A stretch of 64,000 nucleotides of DNA from DASRAP01 sp035277145 (GTDB lineage Bacteria > Gemmatimonadota > Gemmatimonadetes > Gemmatimonadales > Gemmatimonadaceae). Below the pieces are notes generated by a model. That model was not told where the DNA came from and did not search any database. It saw only the letters and a list, made by a program, of their open reading frames with translations. A program made the translations under genes and the position numbers. Shown piece by piece: positions 36,498-46,204 of the stretch (position 1 is its first letter; each line of letters begins with the position of its first letter). The stretch is from assembly GCA_035277145.1 (NCBI GenBank), contig DATELA010000062.1, positions 7,759 to 71,758 of the forward strand, in the 5' to 3' direction.

Positions 36498-37574
36498 CTA
36501 AAAACGACCGCCCGCGTCGAGAATTGCGAGGACGTCGGCGTCGTCCACTGGGGTCGTCCACGGGCCGAAACGGCCGAGCGAAGCTGGGAGGGCGTACTCG
36601 ATTCGGCCGGCCGCCTTTTTCTTGTCCGTTCGCGTGCGCGCGACGATGTCGCGTGCGTCGAACGAAGCGCTGGTGGGCAGACCCGCGCTCGCAATTGCCC
36701 GCGCCAGATCGCGACCGACCCCCGACGCCGTCACGCCCATACGCTCGCCGAGCGCCGCTTCGAGCACCATGCCCACGGCGACGGCCTCGCCGTGCGCGAG
36801 CGCGTAGCCCGAGGCGGCCTCGATCGCGTGCCCGATCGTGTGTCCGAAGTTCAGAATCTTTCGCTGCCCTGATTCGCGCGGGTCTTCGTTCACGACGCGC
36901 GCCTTGATTCCCACGGAACCCGCGACGAGCGCGCGCATGGCGTCGGATTTCGCGTTCGACGGCTCCCGCAGCGTGCTCGCCTGTTCGGCAATCCTTGCGA
37001 AGTACTCCGCGTCGGCGATCGCGCCGTGCTTGAGTGCTTCGGCGAGCCCGCAGCGCAATTCGCGCGCGGGTAGTGTGGCCAGCAAATCGGGGTCGATCAC
37101 GATCGCGGACGGCGTGTGAAATGCGCCGACCAGATTCTTGCCGGCCGCGACGTCGACGCCGGTTTTTCCGCCGATCGATGCGTCGATCATTGCGACGAGC
37201 GACGTCGGGACCTGGACCACGGGAACGCCGCGCAAGTAGGTCGCGGCGACAAAGCCGGCGATGTCACCAACTACACCGCCGCCCAATGCGACGATCAGTG
37301 TGTCGCGGCCGAGTCCATGGCTGAGGAGTTCATCGGTGAGGCGCGCCCACGTTTCACGCGTTTTGTGCGCTTCGCCGGCCGGGACCGTCAGCACGATCGG
37401 GTCAGCGCTCGAGAGCGACGCCGCTGCACGCTTCGCATATAGCGGACCCACGTTCGAGTCCGTGATAATCGCTGTGCGATGCGCGCCCACGCCCGCCGCT
37501 GCGAAATCGCCGATCTGATCGAGCGCGCCCGCCGCGATGACAACGCGCGACCCCGCTGCGGTCAGCTCCCGCAC
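36498..37574 (-). CDS. aroB: 3-dehydroquinate synthase
   Basis: AroB makes 3-dehydroquinate from DAHP in the shikimate pathway, using NAD and a divalent metal. 358 residues, the usual length. Motifs: LTVPAGEAHKTRETW, the NAD-binding ALGGGVVGDIAGFVAATYLRG, QVPTSLVAMIDASIGGKTGVD, and ELRCGLAEALKHGAI with metal-binding Glu; NFGHTIGHAIE and HGEAVAVGM supply the two metal histidines. The GTG start lies 13 bp after the cobalamin adenosyltransferase gene, so the two likely form an operon. Confidence 0.95.
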   Translation of the reverse strand: MRELTAAGSRVVIAAGALDQIGDFAAAGVGAHRTAIITDSNVGPLYAKRAAASLSSADPIVLTVPAGEAHKTRETWARLTDELLSHGLGRDTLIVALGGGVVGDIAGFVAATYLRGVPVVQVPTSLVAMIDASIGGKTGVDVAAGKNLVGAFHTPSAIVIDPDLLATLPARELRCGLAEALKHGAIADAEYFARIAEQASTLREPSNAKSDAMRALVAGSVGIKARVVNEDPRESGQRKILNFGHTIGHAIEAASGYALAHGEAVAVGMVLEAALGERMGVTASGVGRDLARAIASAGLPTSASFDARDIVARTRTDKKKAAGRIEYALPASLGRFGPWTTPVDDADVLAILDAGGRF

Positions 37575-37587
37575 GGAACTGTGCGTG

Positions 37588-38139
37588 CTACCACGTCACC
37601 TCACCAGCACCCGCGCGCTTGGTGGCAAGCCGGGCCAGCGTGAACAACAGGTCCGACAGTCGATTGAGGTACACGACAACCAGCGCGGGCAACTCTTCGT
37701 CGCGCGCAAGAGCGACGACGCGCCGTTCGGCGCGCCGGCACACTGTGCGCGCGACGTGCAGGGCGGCGGCCTTCGGTGTGCCGCCCGGCAGCACGAACGC
37801 TTTCAACGGCTCGAGCTCTGTGTCCGCCGCGTCGATTGCGCGTTCGAGTTGTGCGATGCGTTCGTCGTCGATGCGCGCTTTCGAAAGCTGCTCGCTCATC
37901 TTCTCGCGATTCGGCGTTGCGAGGAGCGCGCCGATGGCGAACAAGTCGCGCTGGATCGGAGCCAGCACTTCGTCGATGCGCGTCATGGACTCGATCGACC
38001 GCGCCAATCCCACAAACGAGTTCAGCTCGTCGATGTCGCCGTAGGCCTCGACGCGCGCATGGTCCTTCGGCACGCGCCCTCCGCCGAACAAACCCGTATC
38101 GCCGCCATCGCCGGTGCGCGTGTAGATCTTGGTCGACAT
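37588..38139 (-). CDS. Cob(I)alamin adenosyltransferase, PduO type
   Basis: A 183-residue ATP:corrinoid adenosyltransferase that produces adenosylcobalamin. The PduO/MMAB signature is at the N-terminus: KIYTRTGDGGDTGLFGGGRVPKDHARVEAYGDIDELNSFVG, which contains the ATP-binding residues. Downstream LPGGTPKAAALHVARTVCRRAERRVVAL includes the second ATP/corrin contact (R-x-x-C-R-R-A-E-R). It is the first gene of a unit with aroB. Adenosylcobalamin-dependent enzymes are not in this window. Confidence 0.93.
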   Translation of the reverse strand: MSTKIYTRTGDGGDTGLFGGGRVPKDHARVEAYGDIDELNSFVGLARSIESMTRIDEVLAPIQRDLFAIGALLATPNREKMSEQLSKARIDDERIAQLERAIDAADTELEPLKAFVLPGGTPKAAALHVARTVCRRAERRVVALARDEELPALVVVYLNRLSDLLFTLARLATKRAGAGEVTW

Positions 38140-38149
38140 GGGCTCGAAT

Positions 38150-38218
38150 CTAGGGAGTAGGCGGTAGGCTGTAGGCGGTAGCGGCGGCTCACGGCTCAGG
38201 GCTCATGGCTCAGGGCTA
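38150..38218. repeat. Short-word spacer, GTAGGCGGTAG and GGCTCAGGGCTCA
   Basis: Repeated words TAGGCGGTAG (three imperfect copies, 38157-38190) and GGCTCAGGGCTCATGGCTCAGGG (about 38196-38217) fill the gap between the divergent adenosyltransferase and ferredoxin-NADP reductase genes. The reverse complement of the first word, CTACCGCCTA, is close to the CTACCGACTA unit of the 14-bp tandem array at 21799-21854. Confidence 0.65.
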
Positions 38219-38230
38219 AATTCCCCCCGC

Positions 38231-39247
38231 GTGAAGACCCATGACATCCGCGACATCACCATCCTCGGCGGCGGCCCCACTGGCCTGTTCGCCCTGTTCT
38301 ACTCCGGCATGCGCGGCGCGACCGCGCAGATCGTCGACGCACTCCCGGAACTCGGCGGCCAACTGACCGCGCTGTACCCCGAGAAATACATCTTCGACGT
38401 TGGCGGCTATCCGAAAGTTCTCGCCAAAGATCTGGTTCGGAACCTCACCGAGCAGGCGAAACAGTTCAACCAGCCGGCGCATCTCAACCAGCGTGTCGTC
38501 GCGCTGCGCGAGGAGAACTCACACCTCGTACTCGAGACTGAGACGGACCGGTTCCCGACGAAGGCGCTGCTCATTGCTGCAGGCATCGGCGCGTTTTCAC
38601 CGCGCCGATTGCCGCAGCAATGCGCAGCGCCGTGGTACGGGCGCGGCATATACGATCGCGTGCTCGACCCCGGCGCGTTTGGCGGCAAGCGCGTCGTCAT
38701 CATTGGCGGCGGCGACACGGCGTTCGACTGGACGATTCAACTCTGCGATCGCGCGTCGCACGTGACGCTCGTGCATCGCAGCGACCGGTATCGCGCGCAC
38801 GCGGCGACGGTCGAGCAAGTCCACGCCGCCGCGAGTGCGGGCCGTGTGACGATGCTGCCGTTCCACGAACTCCAGGATGTCATCCCGAACGGCGACCGCA
38901 TCGCGGCGCTCGAGCTCAAGGACATCAAGGCCAAATCCGCGCGCCGCGTCGACGCCGACGTAGTGCTCGCGATGCTGGGATTCGTGAGCGACATCGGCCC
39001 GCTCGCGGACTGGGGCCTCACGCTCGAGAACGAAGAGATCGTGGTCAACCAGCTCATGGAAACGGGTCGTCCCGGTGTGTATGCCGCCGGCGACATCACG
39101 ACCTATCCCGGAAAGCTGAAGCTGATAGCCAACGGATTCGGCGAAGCAGCTGTCGCAGTGAACCAGGCCGTGCATCGCGTGTACCCCGAGAAGAAGGTCG
39201 ATCCAGGGCATAGCTCGAACCTCGCCATCTTCGGTCAGAGCGAGTGA
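38231..39247 (+). CDS. Ferredoxin-NADP reductase, thioredoxin-reductase type
   Basis: A 338-residue FAD- and NAD(P)H-binding protein of the YumC-type ferredoxin/flavodoxin-NADP reductases. FAD binding: ILGGGPTGLFALFYSGMRGA, then DALPELGGQLTALYPEKYIFDVGGYPKV, a signature of this type. NAD(P) binding: VIIGGGDTAFDW. FAD again: GVYAAGDITTYPGKLKLI. There is no CxxC redox pair as in thioredoxin reductase, which supports the ferredoxin reductase assignment. The start is GTG. It stands apart from the TamA gene by 129 bp, a gap holding a GC-rich palindrome. Confidence 0.9.
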   Translation: MKTHDIRDITILGGGPTGLFALFYSGMRGATAQIVDALPELGGQLTALYPEKYIFDVGGYPKVLAKDLVRNLTEQAKQFNQPAHLNQRVVALREENSHLVLETETDRFPTKALLIAAGIGAFSPRRLPQQCAAPWYGRGIYDRVLDPGAFGGKRVVIIGGGDTAFDWTIQLCDRASHVTLVHRSDRYRAHAATVEQVHAAASAGRVTMLPFHELQDVIPNGDRIAALELKDIKAKSARRVDADVVLAMLGFVSDIGPLADWGLTLENEEIVVNQLMETGRPGVYAAGDITTYPGKLKLIANGFGEAAVAVNQAVHRVYPEKKVDPGHSSNLAIFGQSE

Positions 39248-39300
39248 CATCCGCCCAAGTCGACCGTCAATAACGAGTTACCGACAGCCACGGCGCTATG

Positions 39301-39335
39301 CTATAGAACGCGCGCGGAGCGTGCGCGTTCTGTAG
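39301..39335. repeat. GC-rich palindrome before TamA gene
   Basis: AGAACGCGCGCG (39305-39316) and CGTGCGCGTTCT (39320-39331) pair with one mismatch across a 3-nt loop, and the flanking CTAT/GTAG extend the symmetry. It lies about 45 bp before the TamA start. It may end the ferredoxin reductase transcript or sit in the tamA leader; no T-run follows. Confidence 0.5.
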
Positions 39336-39376
39336 TGTAGTCGCGTCACCCGCATCCCTCCGTCGCAGCGAAGCGA

Positions 39377-41617
39377 ATGAAAGTCCGTACCCTGCGACGC
39401 GCCGTCGCAGCGACGTTGTTTGCGGCACCGATGCCGGTGGTCGCTCAGGATCTCGCGTGTGATGCGCGAACCGATGTCGAGGTACGGCACCTCCAGTTTT
39501 CGGGCAACCGTGCGTTCGGCGACTTCGTGCTCGCGAACGCCATCTCGACGGAACAGTCCGCGTGGACGCGCCGCTGGTTCCGCATCTTCGGGCGTAAACG
39601 CTGCCTCGACTCGACCTACGTTCGCGTCGACGCTGCACGCCTTCAGGTCTACTACAACCAGCGCGGTTACCTCGAGGCGCGCGTCACGCCGTCGATCGAT
39701 CCGCCCGATGGCAAGCGCGTCACCGTTCGCTTCAACATTGTCGAGGGCGAACCGATCCGGCTCGACACCCTGCAGATTGCCGGGCTCGACAGCATCGCCG
39801 ATCGGTCTCGGGTGGTCGCGTCGCTTCCGCTGCGGAAAGGCGACGCGTTCGACCAACTCGCGCTCGCGGCGACGATGGACTCGTTGCGCCGCCGCCTCTC
39901 CAACAACGGCTATCCGGCTGCCGACGTGTTTCGCAGCGCCGTCAACACCGACTCAGCGAAGCGCCGAGCATCCGTGTATCTCGAGGTGGTTCCGGGGACG
40001 CGCGCCCGCATCGGTACCGTGCGCATTGACATCACGCCTCGACAGGGCGCAACGCAGCAGATCTCTCACGGCACTGTGCGGCGCGTGCTTGGCGTGAAAG
40101 AGGGCGATCTCTACAGCGAGAGTCGCATCGAGCGTGGGTGGCGCAACCTGTACCTCACTGAGGCCTACGCCAGCACGGAGGTTCGTCCGGACACGACGCA
40201 GCTCGTGCCACCGGGCGACTCGCTCATCACGCTCAACGTGCGCCTGACTGAGGACTTCATGCGGTCCGCGCGCGCGAGCCCGGGGTGGGGCACGCTCGAC
40301 TGTTTCCGTGCGCAGGGCGAATTCCAGCACAACAACTTTTTGCGCGACGCGCGACGACTCGACGCGCGTGCTCGCGTTTCCAAGATCGGCATCGGCCGCC
40401 CGCTCTCCGGTGCGTCCGGGTTGTGCGCGCCCGCGTTGCGTAAAGATCCGTACAGCGAAAAACTCAATTACTACACGGGCGTCACCGTGTCAGACCGCAC
40501 GACATCGCTGTGGGGCATGCGGCCGAGTGTGACGGCGTACAGCGAAGTTCGCGGCGAGTATTTCGCGTTTCTGCGCACAACGCCCGTCGGTGGTCTCTTC
40601 AATGCGACGCGCGAATCCGAAGACGGACGTCGCTCGCAGAACTACGGCTATCAGCTCGAATACGGCCGCACCGAAGCGCAGCCCGCGATTTTCTGCGCGC
40701 TCTTCAACCTGTGCGTTCCTGAAGACCGCGATCCCGTGCTGCAATACCGGCGCCTCGCGGTGCTGAGCTGGGCGGCGCGCAAAGACTGGACCGACGACAA
40801 TCAGTTTCCGAGGAGCGGCGGTGTCGCGAACATCGAACTGCGGCACGCGTCGTCGGCGGTTGGTTCGGATCGCGATCTGCAATTCAGTCGCGCCACTGGT
40901 GACGTGGCGCTCTATGCGTCGCTCGGCAGCGGCATTGTCCTCGCGACTCGATTGCGCGCCGGCGTCGTGGTTGGTCCGGCATTTCTCGGCACGTCGCGTT
41001 TCATTCCGCCGCAAGAGCGGCTTTTTGCGGGTGGTGCGACGAGTGTGCGCGGGTTCACACAGAACGACCTCGGTCCCAAGGTGTACATCGCCAGTGGGTA
41101 CGACACGATCCCGGGCCTTGCCGACACGGTGTATTTCCGCGCGCGCGCGGCTGCGGCCGCCGACCGTTCGGTGCCTGCAGGGGGCAGCGCCCTCGTCGTA
41201 GCGAACGTGGAGTTCCGCGTTCCAAGTCCCCTGTTTTCGAATCTGCTGCATCTCACTTTCTTCACCGACGCAGGCGAACTGTGGAGCCCTGGCGCACCGC
41301 AACAACAGAATCGCTTTCGGAGTCTCAAAGTGACTCCGGGGGTTGGTGTGCGCCTGGCCACATTCGTCGGACTCATCGGCGTCGACGTGGCGTACAATCC
41401 GTACCCGCCGCGCACCGGCGCGGCATTCTTCGACACGCCCGTGGAACTCGGTGGTCAGCTGTTTTGCGTGAGCCCCGACAACACGCTCGCGGTCACCGGG
41501 ATTGGCGGAACTCCTGTGCAGGCCACGGGGGCGTGCCCAGCCACGTTCCAGCCGCCACAGCGCCGCGGTTTTTTGCGCAAGCTGAATCTCGTGCTTGCGA
41601 TCGGACACGCGTTCTGA
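39377..41617 (+). CDS. BamA/TamA-family outer membrane protein
   Basis: A 746-residue outer membrane protein of the Omp85 superfamily. After a signal sequence (AVAATLFAAPMPVVAQ) come POTRA-like domains at about 35-330: VRHLQFSGNRAFGDFVL, YYNQRGYLEARV, FNIVEGEPIRLDTLQIAGLDSI and VEVVPGTRARIGTVRID are typical POTRA strands. A 16-strand barrel follows, with the Omp85 motif region VRGFTQNDLGPK at about 555-570 and an aromatic C-terminus (LVLAIGHAF). TamB follows one base after its stop codon, so this is TamA-like: the pair helps insert or transport across the outer membrane. Confidence 0.88.
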   Translation: MKVRTLRRAVAATLFAAPMPVVAQDLACDARTDVEVRHLQFSGNRAFGDFVLANAISTEQSAWTRRWFRIFGRKRCLDSTYVRVDAARLQVYYNQRGYLEARVTPSIDPPDGKRVTVRFNIVEGEPIRLDTLQIAGLDSIADRSRVVASLPLRKGDAFDQLALAATMDSLRRRLSNNGYPAADVFRSAVNTDSAKRRASVYLEVVPGTRARIGTVRIDITPRQGATQQISHGTVRRVLGVKEGDLYSESRIERGWRNLYLTEAYASTEVRPDTTQLVPPGDSLITLNVRLTEDFMRSARASPGWGTLDCFRAQGEFQHNNFLRDARRLDARARVSKIGIGRPLSGASGLCAPALRKDPYSEKLNYYTGVTVSDRTTSLWGMRPSVTAYSEVRGEYFAFLRTTPVGGLFNATRESEDGRRSQNYGYQLEYGRTEAQPAIFCALFNLCVPEDRDPVLQYRRLAVLSWAARKDWTDDNQFPRSGGVANIELRHASSAVGSDRDLQFSRATGDVALYASLGSGIVLATRLRAGVVVGPAFLGTSRFIPPQERLFAGGATSVRGFTQNDLGPKVYIASGYDTIPGLADTVYFRARAAAAADRSVPAGGSALVVANVEFRVPSPLFSNLLHLTFFTDAGELWSPGAPQQQNRFRSLKVTPGVGVRLATFVGLIGVDVAYNPYPPRTGAAFFDTPVELGGQLFCVSPDNTLAVTGIGGTPVQATGACPATFQPPQRRGFLRKLNLVLAIGHAF

Positions 41618-41618
41618 C

Positions 41619-44600
41619 GTGAGAATCCGGCGCCGCACACTCGTCTACGCCGCTATTGGCACTGTGATTGCCGCAGGCGTGGTGATCGCCGTCGCCATCG
41701 GCTGGGCGCTGAAAACGCGCTCCGGTCAGCAGTACGTGCGTGCGCAAATCGAGCAGCGTCTCGCGAAGGCGATCAACGGCAAAGTGTACGTCGGGCGCAT
41801 CACCGGCGACTTGCTCAGCGCACCACACATCGACTCCATCGAGATCCGCGATGCCGACGACTCGGTACTCGTCGCGACCGGTCGGGTCACATTCAAGTTC
41901 ACGCTGGGCGAAGCGTGGCGCGGCGTGATCGCGCTACGCGATGTGAACGTCGAGCATCCGTTCATTCACATACGCCGTCTCGCGTCGGGAAAATGGAACT
42001 ACAAACTCGCGTTCAAGCGCGATACATCGAAGAAGGAACCGTCGGGCGAACGAAAACCCGGCAACCCCATCACGATCGACGGACTCACGTTCCGCGACGG
42101 CACGTTCCGTTGGACCGAGCCATGGACGCCGAATAGCTGGCTCGCCGGTGCTGCGCGCGACAGCGCAGTGCGCGCAACCCTTGCGCGCAAAGACCTCAAC
42201 GTGAAGCGCGCTGGGTCGGGCTTTGTGCGCGCGCGCGACTGGACGGCGATGCACGCGGACATTCCACGCTTGCGCGTTCGACATCCCGACTCCGCGGGAG
42301 TTGCGCTGCAAATCGAGCGGCTCGACGCCGACGAATTCGATCCGCCGTTCAAGATTCGTAAGGCGCGCGCGCTCGTCGCGATTGTGAACGATTCGGTGCG
42401 GCTCGATGTGTCGTCATTTCGGTTGCCGGGATCGCACGGCAGCGCGCGCGGCGTCATCGCGAACAAGAACGGACTCTCCGTTGCGGTGCGCGTCGAAGGT
42501 GACACGGTGTCGCTCGCGGACGTCGCGTGGTTGTATCCGACGTTCCCGACGGAAGGCGGCGGGCGCATGACGCTCGACATTCGTCGTGCACGTACGAGCA
42601 ACATCACGGAATTCGCACTCACCCGGCTCGACGTGCACACCACGAAGTCGCGCTTGCGTGGCGCGATGACGTTCGGCACGGGCGAGCGCCTGCTGCGTCT
42701 TACCAACGTCGACGTCGACCTTGCGCCGGTCGACTTCAAACTCTTCGAGCAATTCGCGGGCGCGCCGCTCGCGATGCCGTGGGCAGGACAACTGCGCGGA
42801 CGCGTGCGCGGACCCGGTGGCCCGCTCGATCATTTCATGATCGACAGCACGGCGATCGACTTCGCCGACGCAAACGTCCCCGGCGTCACGAATCGCTTCA
42901 GCGGCAAGGGTGAAGTCGACATCGTGCGTACCATCGAGACGGCGTTCCACGATTTTGCGATTGACATCCAGCACTTTGATCTGCGCACGCTGCAGGCGGT
43001 GAATCCTGATTTCCCGCCGCTCCGGGGTGCGATTGCGGGAACGGCACGCCTCGATTCCATCTGGACCGATGTGCGATTCCGCGACCTGAACCTGCGCTAT
43101 CTCGTCGACACAAATACGTCGCGATTTACCGGCACAGGTCGAATGACGCTTGGTGAAACCGCGGTCATTTACGACATGGATCTCGCAGGCGGACCGCTCT
43201 CGCTCGACGCGCTCGCGGAGACGTATCCGAACTTGCCGGCGCGCGGATCGTATACCGGGCCGTTTTCGGTGCGCGGGTCGCTTGCGAACCTGGGCCTCAC
43301 CGCAGATGTCACCGGTCCGGCGGGGCGCGTGCGCGCGGATTTGCGCATTGATGGTCTCGCACCGGGATTTGGTGCGAGCGGAACGGTCGAGTTTGTCGAT
43401 GTCGATCCGGCCAGGCTGTTGGTCAGTGCGCCGCGCGCCGACGGGAAAGTCAATGCGACGTTTGCGATCGGTGTGCGCGGCGATTCACTCGCGAATCTCG
43501 ACGGCGCGGCGCGCGCCACGTTTACGGCGACAACATTCCGCGGCGTGCGCTTCGGTAACGCCTATCTCGCCCTCGCCTTCGAGGACGGGCTCATGCGTGT
43601 CGACAGTGTGCGCGTTGAGTCACACGCGTTCGCGCTCGACGCGACGGGCGGCATCGGCTTGCGCGCGGATCGTCGCGATTCGTTGCGCATCGTCGCGCGC
43701 GCCGATTCACTCGGTGGTTTGCGTCCGTGGATTGCGCCGCTACAGATCGACGTGCCCGCGGACTCGCTGCTCGGTGACATCACGATCAACGCGCGTTTGA
43801 CCGGCAGCATCGATTCGCTCAACACCATCGCCACGTTGCAGGCGAACAACCTCGTGTACGGCGCCACGGTGGCACGCGCACTCACGATCGACGCGGATGT
43901 CGCGGACCTTCTCGACAAGCGCGTTGGACGCGTGACGATGACCGCCGATGGCGTGGTGACCGCCGGTTTGCGTTTCAATTCCATGACCGCCGACGCCGGG
44001 CTCGGCGCGGGGAATCGCGCGCGCGTCATTGCGCGCTTGCGCGCTGCGACGGGCCCCGCAATCGACGCGGGCGCCGACGTGTCGTGGGATTCGACGACCG
44101 TACGCGCGGTCATCGATTCGCTCGGACTCTCGGTGCGCGAAAACCGGTGGGAGCTCGCGCGCCCCGCGACGTTCGCGGTGTCGCCTGGTTCATTTACGCT
44201 CGACACGCTGCATTTGCGCGGTAACGAAGGGGCCGCACTCACGTTTGCGGCCACGCTGCCAAACAGCGGCGCAGCGAGCGCGGCATTGCAGGCCGACGCG
44301 TTCCCGCTCAGCGATCTCGGTGCATTGCTGCAAATGCCGATTCCGCTCAGCGGTCGCGCTGCGCTCGTCGCGGGACTTACTGGTACGCGCGACGCTCCGG
44401 CGATCACGTTTCGCGTCACGGCGCAGGAAACCAAGGTCGGCGAAACGCGCATTGAGGGCGTCGAAGCAACCGGACAATACGCCAACCGCGCGATGAACAT
44501 CGACGCCAGCGTGCGCCGCGCGAGTCAGCGCGTGCTCACGGCGCGCGCAACCGTGCCGATGGATCTCACGCTGCGATCGGTCGACACGCGCATGCTCGAC

Positions 44601-46139
44601 GCGCCGCTCACCGGTACCATCACGGCCGACAGTACGGACCTTGCAGTGATCGAAGCGTTCTCGCCAGGACTGACGAATGCGACCGGCAAGTTCGACGCGC
44701 ATCTCACGCTCGGCGGCACGTGGCGTGAGCCGCGCATTGACGGACTTGTGAGCGTGGCGCGAGGCGCGGTCACTTTGTCGCGCCTTGGTGTCCGCTACGA
44801 CGACATTCAGGCGCAGCTGTTGTTCTTTGGCGACAGCGTACACATCAACGAGATCTCTGCGCGCAGCGACGGACACGCGAGAATCTTTGGCCATATCTCC
44901 GTTGCCGACTGGGCGGACCCGCGGTTTGACCTGCGATTCCGTACCGACCGCGATTTCCACGTCATGAATCAGCGCGGCGTCGCGGACGTGTATCTCAACA
45001 CAGGCACCACGAACGCCTTGCGTCTCGCCGGCAGGAAGTCTCGTTCGTCGCTCACGTCAGACGGAATCACCGTGAACGGATCTGTCTTCGTATCCGAAGC
45101 GATCTCCAAGCGCGTGGTCGATCTCGACGACGCAACACTCGCGCGCTTGATCGACACGACCACGCTCGCGGGCAGAAACCTGTTGCCCGCCGCGCCTCCG
45201 GCGATCGTCCGCAACATGCAGGTGGAAGGCGTCCGCATCCTCGCGGGCGATAACCTGCGCCTGCGCTCCGAAGAAGCAAACGTCAAACTCACGGGCGAAC
45301 TCCGCATGCGAGTCGCCGCCCGCACGCTCCTCGAAGACGCCAACATGCGTGCACTGACGCTGGAGGGAACGCTCGCGGCCACCGAAGGCACGTACCGCCT
45401 CAACCTCGGCCCGGTGCAGCGCACCTTCGCAGTACAAAGCGGACAAGTGCGGTTCTTCGCGGACCCGGACATCGAACCGACCATCGCTATTCAGGCCACG
45501 TACGACGTGCGCCTCGATCAACGCGAAGCGCGTCCGGATGTGAAGATCAACGCGGCGATCACCGGGACGCTGTCGCACCTGCGCGTTGCCATCTCCAGTC
45601 AGGACGCAAATATCTCCGAGGATGACGCCATCAGCTATCTCCTCGTCGGCACACCGAACCTGTCGCTTGGTGGCCGCACGAGTGATTACACGACCATGAT
45701 CACGCGCGGATTGTTCACGTCCGTCGGCGCGGCGCTCACAAACAGCATTGGCGGCGGGTTCTTCGACGAGTTCACCGTGAGCGTTGCAGGGCGCAACGAC
45801 TACAGCGGTGGTGCGCGCAGCGTCGGATCGTCCGTGTTGTCCGGCACGCGCGTCGGCGCGGGCTTCCGCGTCAACGATCGTACCACCGCGCGACTCGACG
45901 CCGGCCTGTGCCAGTTCGGCCAGCTTGCGTCCGGGAACAGCCAGGGGCTCGACCCGGTTGCACTCGCCGATGCGATGGGAGGCAAGATCGACGTTCGGGT
46001 GAAGACCGGACTCACACTGTCATTCGGTATCGAGCCGGCAACGAGCGCGCTCATGTGCGCGCAAAACATTCGCGCGCGCGGCTTCGTGCCGACGCCGCGA
46101 CAATTCGGTTTGGATCTGTTGAAATTCTGGCGGTTCTGA
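41619..46139 (+). CDS. tamB: TamB-family translocation/assembly protein
   Basis: A 1506-residue protein anchored by one N-terminal helix (LVYAAIGTVIAAGVVIAVAIGWAL) and continuing as a very long beta-rich AsmA/TamB-like structure. The C-terminal DUF490 domain contains DAISYLLVGTPNLSLGG, RGLFTSVGAALTNSIGGG and GFRVNDRTTARLDAG, and ends in FWRF. GTG 41619 is chosen because it lies one base after the TamA-like stop; the frame opens at 41595. TamB bridges inner and outer membrane and is thought to carry lipid or assist protein assembly. Repeated phrases around LxxVDVDL and LxxARATVP reflect beta-helix repeats. Confidence 0.92.
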   Translation: MRIRRRTLVYAAIGTVIAAGVVIAVAIGWALKTRSGQQYVRAQIEQRLAKAINGKVYVGRITGDLLSAPHIDSIEIRDADDSVLVATGRVTFKFTLGEAWRGVIALRDVNVEHPFIHIRRLASGKWNYKLAFKRDTSKKEPSGERKPGNPITIDGLTFRDGTFRWTEPWTPNSWLAGAARDSAVRATLARKDLNVKRAGSGFVRARDWTAMHADIPRLRVRHPDSAGVALQIERLDADEFDPPFKIRKARALVAIVNDSVRLDVSSFRLPGSHGSARGVIANKNGLSVAVRVEGDTVSLADVAWLYPTFPTEGGGRMTLDIRRARTSNITEFALTRLDVHTTKSRLRGAMTFGTGERLLRLTNVDVDLAPVDFKLFEQFAGAPLAMPWAGQLRGRVRGPGGPLDHFMIDSTAIDFADANVPGVTNRFSGKGEVDIVRTIETAFHDFAIDIQHFDLRTLQAVNPDFPPLRGAIAGTARLDSIWTDVRFRDLNLRYLVDTNTSRFTGTGRMTLGETAVIYDMDLAGGPLSLDALAETYPNLPARGSYTGPFSVRGSLANLGLTADVTGPAGRVRADLRIDGLAPGFGASGTVEFVDVDPARLLVSAPRADGKVNATFAIGVRGDSLANLDGAARATFTATTFRGVRFGNAYLALAFEDGLMRVDSVRVESHAFALDATGGIGLRADRRDSLRIVARADSLGGLRPWIAPLQIDVPADSLLGDITINARLTGSIDSLNTIATLQANNLVYGATVARALTIDADVADLLDKRVGRVTMTADGVVTAGLRFNSMTADAGLGAGNRARVIARLRAATGPAIDAGADVSWDSTTVRAVIDSLGLSVRENRWELARPATFAVSPGSFTLDTLHLRGNEGAALTFAATLPNSGAASAALQADAFPLSDLGALLQMPIPLSGRAALVAGLTGTRDAPAITFRVTAQETKVGETRIEGVEATGQYANRAMNIDASVRRASQRVLTARATVPMDLTLRSVDTRMLDAPLTGTITADSTDLAVIEAFSPGLTNATGKFDAHLTLGGTWREPRIDGLVSVARGAVTLSRLGVRYDDIQAQLLFFGDSVHINEISARSDGHARIFGHISVADWADPRFDLRFRTDRDFHVMNQRGVADVYLNTGTTNALRLAGRKSRSSLTSDGITVNGSVFVSEAISKRVVDLDDATLARLIDTTTLAGRNLLPAAPPAIVRNMQVEGVRILAGDNLRLRSEEANVKLTGELRMRVAARTLLEDANMRALTLEGTLAATEGTYRLNLGPVQRTFAVQSGQVRFFADPDIEPTIAIQATYDVRLDQREARPDVKINAAITGTLSHLRVAISSQDANISEDDAISYLLVGTPNLSLGGRTSDYTTMITRGLFTSVGAALTNSIGGGFFDEFTVSVAGRNDYSGGARSVGSSVLSGTRVGAGFRVNDRTTARLDAGLCQFGQLASGNSQGLDPVALADAMGGKIDVRVKTGLTLSFGIEPATSALMCAQNIRARGFVPTPRQFGLDLLKFWRF

Positions 46140-46204
46140 CGATCGGTTGGTGCGCGCGCAACGATCGCGCTGCGCTGTTGCTCGCACGGCGTTCCTACAA
46201 TTGA